Assembly (NCBI GenBank): GCA_966210515.1
Contig: CBIHLM010000012.1
Coordinates: forward strand, 15,883 to 79,882
DNA from: Paradesertivirga sp966210515
GTDB lineage: Bacteria > Bacteroidota > Bacteroidia > Sphingobacteriales > Sphingobacteriaceae
Reading direction: 5' to 3'
DNA length: 64,000 bases
Positions 28,766-37,596 of this stretch are shown in pieces. The notes under the pieces are model-generated. The model ran no database searches. It was not told where the DNA came from and saw only the letters and a program-made list of their open reading frames with translations. The position numbers were made by a program, and so were the translations under genes. How positions within the stretch are numbered: the first letter of the stretch is position 1; each line of letters starts with the position of its first letter.

Positions 28766-30400
28766 TTAATTCTGTTCAATTTCCTTCAAGCTCGCCATTT
28801 TCTTGTAGGCAAGGAAACCTTTAATATCTTCGAAGTGTTCGCGAACGCGTTTATTGCCAAATTCGAATACTTTTTGAGCCAGTCCGTCCAAGAAATCGCG
28901 GTCGTGCGAGACCAAAATCAAGGTGCCATCAAAATCTTGCAAGGCCTCTTTGATGATGTCTTTGGTCTTCATATCCAAATGGTTCGTCGGCTCATCGAGG
29001 ATCAACACATTTACTGGTTCTAACAGCAGTTTGATCATGGCTAAACGGGTTTTTTCACCGCCGGAAAGCACTTTGACCTTTTTGGTAGTATCGTCGCCGC
29101 TAAACATAAAAGCACCTAAAAGGTCTTTGATTTTTATAGTTCCGTCACTTAATGGAATCTGATCAATCGTTTCAAATACCGTTAAATTTTCATCGAGCAA
29201 TGCGGCTTGGTTTTGAGCGAAATACCCAATCTTCGCATTGTGACCAACTTTTAAACTTCCCTCAAAATCAATCTCGCCCATTATGGCTTTGATCATGGTC
29301 GACTTACCTTCGCCATTTTTTCCGACAAACGCCACCTTTTCTCCCCGCTCAATCACCATCGAGGCTTTTTCGAATACCACATGATCGCCGTATTTTTTCG
29401 TGAGATCTTCTACAATCACCGGGTACTGACCCGAACGTGGCGATGGCGGAAACTTCAAACGCAATGCGGAGGTATCTACTTCATCGATCTCAAGAATTTC
29501 GAGCTTTTCGAGCATTTTTACCCGCGACTGCACCTGCAAAGTTTTTGAGTAGGTACCTCTAAAGCGATCTATGAATTCCTGGTTATCTGCAATGAAGCGT
29601 TGCTGTTCTTCATATGCTTTTAACTGATGTACACGGCGGTCGGCACGCAGCTGCAGGTAATGACTGTATTTGGCTTTATAATCGTAGATCCGGCCCATGG
29701 TAACCTCGATTGTACGATTCGTAATATTATCCACAAAGGCACGGTCGTGGGAAATCACCATCACAGCCTTTGCTGAATTAATTAAAAAATCTTCTAACCA
29801 TTGAATACTTTCAATATCCATATGGTTAGTTGGCTCATCCAATAGAATCAGATCGGGTTTCTTTAACAAAATCTTGGCTAGTTCAATCCGCATACGCCAT
29901 CCGCCCGAAAACTCAGAAGTCTGTCGGTTAAAATCTGAGCGTTGAAAACCCAAACCTTTTAATACTTTCTCTACCTCAGCGTCGTAATTAGTCTCTTCCA
30001 CCGAATAAAACTTCTCGCTCAGTTCCGATACGCGCTCAATTAGCTTCATGTAATCGTCGCTTTCATAGTCGGTTCTGATAGTGAGTTGTTCATTGATCTC
30101 ATCCAGTTCCTTTTGCATTTGATGCACCTCCTGAAAAGCTTTTGAGGCTTCCTCGAAAACAGTAACATTGTCGTGGGTGAGCAAATGCTGCGGCAGGTAG
30201 GCAATTACCGCTTCCTTTGGTCCGGTAACAGTACCAGTAGTAGGTTTCGCAGCACCGGCAATTATCTTTAAAATGGTAGACTTGCCAGCACCATTTTTAC
30301 CCATCAGAGCTATTTTGTCGTTCTCGTTGATCGGAAAGGTTACATCACTAAACAGGGTGGTTCCGCCAAAAGAAACGGAGATATTATTTACATTAATCAC
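28766..30400 (-). CDS. ABC-F family ATPase
   Basis: 544-residue soluble protein with two ABC ATPase domains and no membrane segments. Walker A: GKNGAGKST (N domain) and GKNGEGKST (C domain). Signatures: FSGGWRMRIELAK and LSGGEKTRLAMIK. Walker B with the LILLDEPTNHMD and LILDEPTNHLD motifs. A charged linker of about 80 residues (HQLKAYEEQQRFIADNQ) joins the domains. These are ABC-F traits: ribosome-associated translation factors that act near the E site. It resembles the YkpA/YbiT housekeeping type, and there is no reason from context to call it an antibiotic-resistance protein. Confidence 0.93.
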   Translation of the reverse strand: MINVNNISVSFGGTTLFSDVTFPINENDKIALMGKNGAGKSTILKIIAGAAKPTTGTVTGPKEAVIAYLPQHLLTHDNVTVFEEASKAFQEVHQMQKELDEINEQLTIRTDYESDDYMKLIERVSELSEKFYSVEETNYDAEVEKVLKGLGFQRSDFNRQTSEFSGGWRMRIELAKILLKKPDLILLDEPTNHMDIESIQWLEDFLINSAKAVMVISHDRAFVDNITNRTIEVTMGRIYDYKAKYSHYLQLRADRRVHQLKAYEEQQRFIADNQEFIDRFRGTYSKTLQVQSRVKMLEKLEILEIDEVDTSALRLKFPPSPRSGQYPVIVEDLTKKYGDHVVFEKASMVIERGEKVAFVGKNGEGKSTMIKAIMGEIDFEGSLKVGHNAKIGYFAQNQAALLDENLTVFETIDQIPLSDGTIKIKDLLGAFMFSGDDTTKKVKVLSGGEKTRLAMIKLLLEPVNVLILDEPTNHLDMKTKDIIKEALQDFDGTLILVSHDRDFLDGLAQKVFEFGNKRVREHFEDIKGFLAYKKMASLKEIEQN

Positions 30401-30642
30401 GAAATGAGGATATTAAATTGAGCGGCAAAGATAGTGGAAAAGGTGATACAGCGCTCCCTCGAGTACCGAATTAGCAAATGATTTATAAATGAAGCAAGCA
30501 AAGCCACCTTCTATTGGGAATATTCAGATTCTTTAACGAAGGGGTAGTGTATGAAAGTTTTGAAATACGGCAGTTGCAGTGTCCCACGAACAAGATACTT
30601 CTTTATATATTACTATTTTTTGAGACCGTGAATTATCTCCCA

Positions 30643-30670
30643 TTTTGTTGGTGGGGACACCAACAAAGGG
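30643..30670 (+). repeat. REP hairpin, GTTGGTG type
   Basis: Stem TTGTTGGTG, loop GGGA, stem CACCAACAA, followed by AGGG. Same orientation as the copy at 32119-32144 and opposite to the one at 31527-31552. Confidence 0.85.
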
Positions 30671-30689
30671 TTTTGAATTTTGAGCAGAA

Positions 30690-30732
30690 GTCGAAGACTA
30701 TCCGTAGAGCCCTGCGGAACTCTACGAACAGG
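30690..30732. repeat. Dispersed hairpin repeat, GTAGAG type
   Basis: GTCGAAGACTATCCGTAGAG, a 10-base loop CCCTGCGGAA, then CTCTACGAACAGG. The arms pair as CGTAGAG/CTCTACG. It lacks the T-rich run seen in the copies at 39522 and 40155. Confidence 0.65.
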
Positions 30733-30738
30733 CAGCTT

Positions 30739-31454
30739 TTATTGAGCATAATTATAAGCATCTACGGCTTTCTTGAGATATTTAGGCTTTGACAAAGATG
30801 TAAACAGACCACCCAGCATTAAACCGCCCCCTCCTACTATCACCCCAAAACTTAAGCCTAGTCTTGGTCACGGTCCCATCCAGGCGAAATAAGACTTACA
30901 ACTCCACTCAACATTCCTATTCCTCCGGCAAGCAAGAGCCGTTTAGACAACTTGTGAACTTTGCCATACTCTTTAAGCTGTGCCAGGCTTGCCGGATGCT
31001 CTGCTAAGTCGCTTTTTAAATTACTATAACTAGTCTTTTTTAGATCTCCGAAGCCTATATTATAATAATTTAAAGCTGTAAGGCCTGTCTCCTCCTGCGG
31101 GTTTGAATACGGGGTATGATGATAACCCGGGTAATATCTAATCTGCTTTTCAAATAAGTTAATCTTCCCCTTTCTGATCCGCTCAGAAAAGGAGGTTCGA
31201 CCTGCTATGTCCAGATCCCGGGTATTCGCATAAAAGCCCATCTCGTTCTGAAAAAACTTAACCTGTTCGGGATGAATGCGCTTTGAATCCACGATGAAGT
31301 GAGGTGAACCGTCGAGCCACGACTCGTAAATGATATTCTTACCATAAATTACCGAGTCTGAATAGAGGTATAAATAGTTTTTTGATTCGTCGACCTGCGC
31401 AAAGGCATTGCCGAAAAAAGTGCACAATAGTGCAAGAGTTAAGGTTTTTTTCAT
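30739..31454 (-). pseudogene. Frameshifted gene for a signal-peptide-bearing membrane-associated protein
   Basis: The open frame from 31454 stops at 30858 after 198 residues, but a -1 shift at about 30861 continues for 40 more codons to a stop at 30739. The hidden segment begins LGLSFGVIVGGGG and ends AVDAYNYAQ, a Gly-rich hydrophobic helix and a polar tail, which reads as genuine protein and follows the upstream helix LLLAGGIGMLSGVVSLI sensibly. The upstream part has a signal peptide (TFFGNAFAQ). The joined protein would be about 238 residues. No family is recognised. There is no slippery heptamer at the junction, so a one-base deletion or a sequence error is likelier than programmed frameshifting. 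With the short frame only, the product would lack its second hydrophobic segment. Confidence 0.7.
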
Positions 31455-31526
31455 AAATCTAAGTATTTGTGAGTGTGTAAATAAACTTAACGAATGTTTC
31501 CTGTACTTACAAATTCTGACTTTTTT

Positions 31527-31552
31527 CCCTTTGTTGGTGTCCCCACCAACAA
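31527..31552 (-). repeat. REP hairpin, left flank of the first REP transposase
   Basis: CCCT, then stem TTGTTGGTG, loop TCCC, stem CACCAACAA: the reverse complement of 32119-32144. It lies 34 bp before the transposase start. Confidence 0.85.
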
Positions 31553-31585
31553 TATGCTGTTAATAATTAATACTATTTTGGAAGC

Positions 31586-32107
31586 ATGAATTTAGCTTCT
31601 ACCTATTTTTACACAGCCACTATTTTAAATTGGTCTCACCTTTTAAAAATCAATGCATTTAAAGATGACATTATAGGGAGCTTAGAATTATTAATAAACC
31701 GAAAAAAGATTCGAGTATACGGATTTGTGATTATGCCGAACCATATTCACCTCATCTGGAGAAATCTGGAAATGAATGGAAAGGAGTTCCCCGAGGAAAG
31801 TTTTAAAAAATTCACATCGCATGTATTCAAGAAAGGATTAACAAAAAGCGACCCTATCCTTCTTGAGAGTTTCCTGGTAAACAAAGCTGATCGTCAATAC
31901 CAGTTTTGGATGCGCAATGCATTACCTATCGAAATATTAAGTAGAGAAATGCTTGAGCAAAAACTCACATATCTGCATATGAATCCTTTACAAGCACATT
32001 GGAAACTGGCCGTTGACCCAAATGATTATCATTATTCTTCCTGCTCCTTCTATGAGAAAGAAGACCAAAAGTTTAATTGGCTAACTGATTACCGAGAAGA
32101 CTTTTAA
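31586..32107 (+). CDS. REP-associated tyrosine transposase (RAYT)
   Basis: 173-residue HUH single-strand transposase of the Y1/IS200 superfamily, REP-associated branch. The metal-binding HUH motif is His53-Ile-His55 in IMPNHIHLIW. The candidate nucleophile is Tyr129 in KLTYLHMNPLQAHWKL, followed by the DYHYSSCSFY block usual in RAYTs. It is intact and flanked within 35 bp on both sides by the same REP hairpin in opposite orientation (31527-31552 and 32119-32144), the classic REPtron layout. Such proteins nick at REP hairpins and are usually domesticated. Its 3' REP replaces the C-terminal half of a VOC gene. Confidence 0.9.
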   Translation: MNLASTYFYTATILNWSHLLKINAFKDDIIGSLELLINRKKIRVYGFVIMPNHIHLIWRNLEMNGKEFPEESFKKFTSHVFKKGLTKSDPILLESFLVNKADRQYQFWMRNALPIEILSREMLEQKLTYLHMNPLQAHWKLAVDPNDYHYSSCSFYEKEDQKFNWLTDYREDF

Positions 32108-32325
32108 CATAAGTCGTTTTGTTGGTGGGGACACCAACAAAGGGAAATAGGCAATGCAATGTGCATTATCTTATTTGCCTCGTTCTCTGCTACTGGAAAT
32201 TCCGCGCTTGACATATCTTTGAAACGAACAATCATCGCGAATTCTCCGCCAAATACCGACTTGTAAAAATTAAAAGCTTCTTCGGCATTTCCGTTGAAGT
32301 TAATGTGTGGGTTGATTAGTGCCAT
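32104..32325 (-). pseudogene. Truncated VOC (PhnB-like) protein gene
   Basis: Residues 1-60 (MALINPHINFNGNAEEAFNF at the start; VFGGEFAMIVRF, then KIMHIALPI) match the first beta-alpha-beta module of PhnB-like VOC proteins, which are normally about 140 residues. From about 32144 downward the frame runs into the REP hairpin and ends in a non-homologous tail of about 13 residues. The second module is not present elsewhere in the window. This is best read as a remnant left by insertion of, or deletion next to, the REP-transposase unit. Confidence 0.8.
32119..32144 (+). repeat. REP hairpin, right flank of the first REP transposase
   Basis: Stem TTGTTGGTG, loop GGGA, stem CACCAACAA, then AGGG. 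Identical in sequence to 30643-30670 and the inverse of 31527-31552. It begins 12 bp after the transposase stop. Confidence 0.85.
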
Positions 32326-32670
32326 AATTGATTGCTTTTTTGAAAATCAAATTTACCGCTTAGTCATCTATTAACAAGGTATAATAGCGTCAAAAGAGAG
32401 GTGATTTACGCCACATTGCTTGCACTTTCGAGAATCTTTGAGTTGTCAGTTCTAATGGGATAAGAAGACCTGCGCAACAAATTATTGATTGACTCGTAGG
32501 GGACACGAACAAGGCATGGGATTTTTCTAATTCATACATGATTTCTCCTTTTGCCTGCCGAGCCAAGGGTGTGGATAAGAATATTGTTATGAAAATAGCC
32601 TGATAAGTAGTAAATTGCATTGAAGATGCCATTTCAGGCGAAGGAGTTATAGACCCAACAGATAGTTTTT
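32326..32670. other. Intergenic region upstream of the FG-GAP lipoprotein gene
   Basis: 345 bp. The minus frame at 32390-32632 has no recognisable domain and I do not call it. A degenerate REP (CGTAGGGGACACGAACAAGG) lies near 32493. The promoters of the VOC remnant and of the FG-GAP gene must be here, but no strong box is seen. Confidence 0.4.
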
Positions 32671-35600
32671 ATGAGATTTAATTTACGTTTTCTGGCGCTA
32701 TTTTTAGCTGCTGTATGCCTGTTTGCATGCAAAAATCGGGAAAGCTCTGCATTTACCGAATTATCCTCCAGCAGAACGGGTATCGACTTTAATAACGAGA
32801 TTACGGAAAGTGATTCGGTAAATCTTATTGTTAACGAATACTCGTACGCCGGAGCTGGACTTGGAGTGGGCGATTTCAATAATGACAATCTCTCTGACGT
32901 TTTTTTTGCTGCAAACCAGGAATCCTGTAGGCTATACATAAACAAAGGTGACTTCTCATTTGATGACATCACTGAAAAGGCAGGTCTGAAAACCGACTTT
33001 TGGGCTATGGGAGTTAGTGTTGTTGACATTAACAACGATGGTTTCGACGACATTTATGTATGTGTTTCCGGAAGTAAAAGTCCTGCCCGCCGCCGAAACC
33101 GTCTTTATATCAACAATAAAAACCTGACTTTTTCAGAAAAAGCCAGTGAATATGGGCTTGCAAGCGAGGATTTCAGCACACAGGCAACTTTCTTCGACTA
33201 TGATAAAGACGGCGACCTGGATGTTTACCTGCTTAATCATCAGTTGTTTGGCAACAATAAAAACCTGGTAGTTGCCGGCGACTTTTCAGGTGCATCAGCC
33301 TCTGCAGACCGGTTGTATAGAAATGAAGGTATTCCAGCTGGCAGTACCCATTCTGTATTTAAGGACGTATCTGTGGCTGCCGGAATCAAGGAGGATGGAT
33401 ACGGACTCGGCGTAGTAGTAAGCGATGTCAATAACGACAACTGGCCCGATCTTTACATCGCCAACGACTATGTGAGAAACGATTTCTTGTGGTTAAACAA
33501 TCAGGACGGAACTTTCAGTAACGTCATCAGCTCTGCAACCAAGCATCAGAGCTATTCGAGTATGGGAGTGGATGCTGCCGACATTAACAACGACGGCACC
33601 TCTGATATCACAACCTTAGATATGCTCCCTGAAGAGAATGAGACAAAAAAAATGATGTATGGCTTTCTTAATAACGAACGCTATGAACTCGAACGCCGGA
33701 TGGGTAATGATCCGCAGTTTATGCGGAATATGTTACAGCTAAATAACGGAGTGCGGGAGGTGAACGGAAAGCGGGAGCCTTTTTTCTCTGAAATTGGTCA
33801 GCTGGCGGGAGTACATGAAACAAACTGGAGCTGGAGTGTTCTGATGGCCGATTTCGATAACGATGGATTTAAGGATATGCACGTTACGAATGGCTACGGC
33901 CGTGACATGTTAAATAATGATTTTTTAGCATTTAAGGCAAGCAATTATATCGGCCAGTACAGCACTGATGAACGTAAACACAACAAAGCTCTTACTGAAA
34001 AGCTTCGTGAATTCGGCAACGTTGAGCTTAAAAACTATCTGTTCAAAAACAACGGCGATCTCACATTTAAAAATTTGGCACAAGCTTCAGGATTCGAAAC
34101 CGAATCGTTATCCAACGGCTGCGCTTATGCAGATTTTGATAACGATGGCGACCTGGACATGATGGTGAACAACATTAACGAAGAAGCTTTTGTACTTGAA
34201 AATAATACGATCAGCAAGGATAAGTCTGCGGGTAATTTTTTATCCGTTAAATTGGTTGGTGGTCCACAGAATATTAATGGATTCGGAGCAAAGGTGGTGG
34301 TATATTCTCCTGGAAAAATGCAGTGCATGGAGCAATATCCGGTGCGCGGCTACGCCTCAACAGTTGATAAGATGTTGCACTTCGGGCTCGGAGCTGCTAC
34401 TTCAATTGATTCTATCAGGGTTATCTGGCCCAATAATAAAGAGCAGGTGCTTGTAGATCCAAAGTTGAATTCTGTTATTAAGCTAAAAGAGAAAGATGCT
34501 CTCAGAAACTTCGTTGTATCTCCGAAGCCCTCTTACACTTTTGAAGATGTGACAAAGGCTATGGGGGTTGATTTCAAGCATACTGAAAGGTTTTTCCACG
34601 ACTTTCAATTTCAGCAATTGCTTACCCAGAAATATTCGCAGCTCGGGCCCTTTATTTCTACGGGCGACATCAACAACGATGGTCTCGAAGACTTTTTTGT
34701 CGGGGGAGCCTTTAAGCAGTCAGGGACATTTTTCATTCAGCAGAAAAATGGCTCGTTTATCAAAAAAGACCTCGTAAAAGGTGAAAAGAATGAAGAAGAT
34801 TTAGGAAGCCTTCTGTTCGACGCAGATCGGGACGGAGACCTCGACCTCTTTGTAACCAACGGGAGCTACGAGTTTGGTCCAACTGCTGCCTACTATCAGC
34901 CTCGCTTATATCTTAATGACGGGAGGGCAAACTTCAGACTGGATAAAACTGCCATTGCAGCGAACGTATCAACCAGTGCTCAGGCCGTTGCCGGGGCCGA
35001 TTATGATGGAGACGGAGATACAGACCTCCTCGTAGGCGGACGGGTACAACCCGGACAGTTCCCTGCATCGCCGCAGAGCTTTCTTCTACGAAACGATAAA
35101 GGTAAATTCGTCGATGTGACAAGGGCGGTGTGTCCTGAGTTGAAAGAGGCAGGTATGATTACATCCGTTTTCTTGACAGACCTCGATAGTGACAATCGCC
35201 CGGACCTTGTTATCGCCGGTGAGTGGAGTACCATACGTTTCTTTAAAAACTCCGGCGGCAGATTAAATGAAATTACCTCTTCAACAGGGTTGCACAATTT
35301 AAGCGGCCAATGGAGAAGTTTGACAGCAGCTGATTTGGATAAAGATGGCGATATAGATTTTGTAGCCGGAAATATAGGCTCCAATAATAAATACAGGGCC
35401 ACTCCCGAAACACCGATTAAACTGTTTGTGAAAGATTTCGACTTTAATGGTATTGTAGATCCTATTCTCGCCTACCATATCTCTAATAAGAAGGGCGAAA
35501 GAAAATTGTATCCGGCTATAAGCCGCGACCAGTTTGCATCACAGCTTCCGGCCATTAAGAAAAGATTCTTAATGTATGCCGATTATAGCGACAAGACCAT

Positions 35601-36030
35601 AGACGAGATTTTCACCGATGAAGATAGACTGGGTCTGGCAACACTGGTTTGTGAAGAAACCCGTAGTGCCTGGATTGAAAACAAAGGAAACGGCAAATTT
35701 GCCGCGCACTTCCTTCCGGTTGAGGCACAATTAGCCCCGGTGAATGCTGTCGCTTGCGCCGATATAAACGGCGACGGAAATCCTGATATCATTTTAGGTG
35801 GAAATGAGTATCAAAACGAAGTAATAACCGGAAGGTATGATGCATCCTATGGGTTGGTGTTGTTAGGAGATGGTAAAGGAGGTTTCACCGCATTGTCGCC
35901 GGCTAAGTCCGGATTAATCTTAGATGGCGATGTAAAGGACCTAAAACTAATCACAACTGTTAAAAATAAAAAAGTCTTGCTTGCCGCTATAAATGATAGC
36001 CCTCTGAAAGTATTATCGATATCTAAATAA
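32671..36030 (+). CDS. CRTAC1-like FG-GAP/VCBS repeat lipoprotein with ASPIC-UnbV domain
   Basis: 1119-residue surface-type lipoprotein. Signal peptide with lipobox CLFAC (Cys20). Many calcium-binding FG-GAP/VCBS blades are seen, each with an Asp-rich loop (DFNNDNLSD, DINNDGFDD, DYDKDGDLD, DADRDGDLD, DYDGDGDTD). They form two propeller-like halves (about 45-500 and 620-1110) separated by an ASPIC/UnbV domain at about 515-610 (GFGAKVVVYSPGK, YASTVDKMLHFGLG, IRVIWPNNKEQ). Proteins of this kind in Bacteroidota are often encoded next to SusCD or a vanadium haloperoxidase. Here the haloperoxidase gene starts 2 bp after this stop. Biochemical role unproven; binding or adhesion is likely. Confidence 0.88.
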   Translation: MRFNLRFLALFLAAVCLFACKNRESSAFTELSSSRTGIDFNNEITESDSVNLIVNEYSYAGAGLGVGDFNNDNLSDVFFAANQESCRLYINKGDFSFDDITEKAGLKTDFWAMGVSVVDINNDGFDDIYVCVSGSKSPARRRNRLYINNKNLTFSEKASEYGLASEDFSTQATFFDYDKDGDLDVYLLNHQLFGNNKNLVVAGDFSGASASADRLYRNEGIPAGSTHSVFKDVSVAAGIKEDGYGLGVVVSDVNNDNWPDLYIANDYVRNDFLWLNNQDGTFSNVISSATKHQSYSSMGVDAADINNDGTSDITTLDMLPEENETKKMMYGFLNNERYELERRMGNDPQFMRNMLQLNNGVREVNGKREPFFSEIGQLAGVHETNWSWSVLMADFDNDGFKDMHVTNGYGRDMLNNDFLAFKASNYIGQYSTDERKHNKALTEKLREFGNVELKNYLFKNNGDLTFKNLAQASGFETESLSNGCAYADFDNDGDLDMMVNNINEEAFVLENNTISKDKSAGNFLSVKLVGGPQNINGFGAKVVVYSPGKMQCMEQYPVRGYASTVDKMLHFGLGAATSIDSIRVIWPNNKEQVLVDPKLNSVIKLKEKDALRNFVVSPKPSYTFEDVTKAMGVDFKHTERFFHDFQFQQLLTQKYSQLGPFISTGDINNDGLEDFFVGGAFKQSGTFFIQQKNGSFIKKDLVKGEKNEEDLGSLLFDADRDGDLDLFVTNGSYEFGPTAAYYQPRLYLNDGRANFRLDKTAIAANVSTSAQAVAGADYDGDGDTDLLVGGRVQPGQFPASPQSFLLRNDKGKFVDVTRAVCPELKEAGMITSVFLTDLDSDNRPDLVIAGEWSTIRFFKNSGGRLNEITSSTGLHNLSGQWRSLTAADLDKDGDIDFVAGNIGSNNKYRATPETPIKLFVKDFDFNGIVDPILAYHISNKKGERKLYPAISRDQFASQLPAIKKRFLMYADYSDKTIDEIFTDEDRLGLATLVCEETRSAWIENKGNGKFAAHFLPVEAQLAPVNAVACADINGDGNPDIILGGNEYQNEVITGRYDASYGLVLLGDGKGGFTALSPAKSGLILDGDVKDLKLITTVKNKKVLLAAINDSPLKVLSISK

Positions 36031-36032
36031 AT

Positions 36033-37355
36033 ATGAAATCTAAGTCCTTAGTTCTCCTTTCGCTCCTTTTTATATGCTCTTGTCAGAAAAAGGAGTACAA
36101 GAAAGTTTTGCACGATCCCAGACTTTTCAGCGAGACTGTAAAAGAATTAAATCACGTGGTAATGGACAATAGTTTTTCGCCGGTAGTTGCATCACGTAAC
36201 TATGCTTATGCTGCCATCGCAGCCTACGAGGTGATTGCAGCGGGCATGCCAGAGAAATATCAGACACTGCAAGGGCAGTTGAAGGATTTGGACTCATTGC
36301 CCAACTTGAAGAAAAAACATAAAGTGGATATTGAATATGCCGCATTGCTTGCCTTTTGCAGCGTGGGACAGGCTGTCACGTTTCCCGAAGGAAGTATGAA
36401 GCTTTATGTGGATAGTGTGAAACAGCTGGCAGTGGACCATGAAATGCCTGAAGACGTGAAATCGCAATCGGAAGATTTTGCTTCTCAAATTTCGAAAGCT
36501 ATAATCAATTGGAGCAAGGGGGATAATTACCTGAAAACCCGTGCAGCGGAGAAATATATTGTAACCAATAATGATGGGTACTGGGCACCAACCCCTCCGA
36601 TGTACGGTGATGCTATGGAACCTCACTGGAATCAGATAAGATCTTTTGTTCTGGATAGTGCCGATCAGCTCAGGGCGCCCAAACCACTGGAATTCAACAT
36701 GAAAGACACATCAAGTGCATACTATAAAGAAGTAATGATGTTGAAGAGGGCTAGCGAAAATCTTACTGAAGACCAAAAGCACATGGCACTTTTTTGGGAC
36801 GACAATCCGTTAAAAATGAATGTTTACGGTCACGCGCAATTTAGTTCCAAGAAATTTTCTCCACCCGCGCATTGGATGAGTATCACCGGTATTGCTGCCG
36901 AAAAAGCAAAATTTGATTATGCCGAAACCGTGTATGCATTCGCTAAGGTATCTATCGCCCTATTTGATGCATTTATCCAGTGCTGGGATACAAAGTTTAC
37001 ATACTCCACAGCACGACCGGAAACTGTGATTAACAAGTTTATCGACAAAAACTGGACTCCGTTATTACAAACGCCTCCGTTCCCTGAATATACTTGCGGT
37101 CATTCTACCATATCCTCGTCTGCCGGTGAAGTATTGACAGAAATCTATGGGGATAATTTCGCCTTTACAGACACTACGGAGCGCGAATTCGGCATCAAAG
37201 ACCGTTCGTTTAAGTCATTCAGAGCTGCTGCTGAAGAGAATAATTGGGCCAGGTTTTACGGGGGCATACACTTTCATCAAAGCTGCCTGGTTAGTACAGA
37301 CCTTGGAAGAAAAGTGGGACAAATGGTTGTTTCTAAGCTAAAAATGAAGAAATAG
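36033..37355 (+). CDS. Vanadium-dependent haloperoxidase / PAP2 superfamily lipoprotein
   Basis: 440-residue lipoprotein with lipobox FICSC (Cys17). The C-terminal half has the vanadate or phosphate pocket of the PAP2/haloperoxidase superfamily: STARPET (Arg of motif 1), YTCGHSTISSSAGEV (His of motif 2) and ARFYGGIHFHQS (Arg and His of motif 3). Annotation as haloperoxidase or acid phosphatase cannot be separated on sequence alone, since both use the same pocket. It follows the FG-GAP lipoprotein gene by 2 bp and is almost certainly co-transcribed. A GC-rich inverted repeat (GGCGGGT/ACCCGCC, 37374-37403) lies downstream but lacks a T-run. Confidence 0.87.
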   Translation: MKSKSLVLLSLLFICSCQKKEYKKVLHDPRLFSETVKELNHVVMDNSFSPVVASRNYAYAAIAAYEVIAAGMPEKYQTLQGQLKDLDSLPNLKKKHKVDIEYAALLAFCSVGQAVTFPEGSMKLYVDSVKQLAVDHEMPEDVKSQSEDFASQISKAIINWSKGDNYLKTRAAEKYIVTNNDGYWAPTPPMYGDAMEPHWNQIRSFVLDSADQLRAPKPLEFNMKDTSSAYYKEVMMLKRASENLTEDQKHMALFWDDNPLKMNVYGHAQFSSKKFSPPAHWMSITGIAAEKAKFDYAETVYAFAKVSIALFDAFIQCWDTKFTYSTARPETVINKFIDKNWTPLLQTPPFPEYTCGHSTISSSAGEVLTEIYGDNFAFTDTTEREFGIKDRSFKSFRAAAEENNWARFYGGIHFHQSCLVSTDLGRKVGQMVVSKLKMKK

Positions 37356-37596
37356 CTTATTCGATTGAGATCTGGCGGGTCGCAGGCTCAGCTACTACCC
37401 GCCCATAACCTCTAAACTATTGTTCCATTTCTTTTGCGTGCAACCCCTTGTATACAACCTTCCTCTACCTAGCACCGGGGGTCCTGGCTCATCAGCTTTA
37501 ATGATTTATGGCTTTTGCTGGAGTTTTAATTACGCTTTTTATATTTCGTGTCTTTAGTAAAAACTAACTGAGTATTAACCAGCTTGTCATGCTCCG

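Larger units (their letters stand above)
30401..30738. other. Intergenic region with REP and dispersed hairpin
   Basis: No gene. It contains a perfect REP (30643-30670) and, 20 bp further, a hairpin repeat of the GTAGAG family (30690-30732). A partial hairpin related to the REP group (GTGTCCCACGAACA) lies near 30577. Confidence 0.5.

Noticed and set aside
30858..30872. Programmed -1 frameshift
   Set aside because: No X-XXY-YYZ slippery heptamer and no clear stimulatory hairpin at the junction. A mutation or sequence error is the simpler reading.
32390..32632. 80-codon minus-strand frame upstream of the FG-GAP gene
   Set aside because: It includes a degenerate REP, has no domain or signal peptide, and lies in a region expected to hold promoters.
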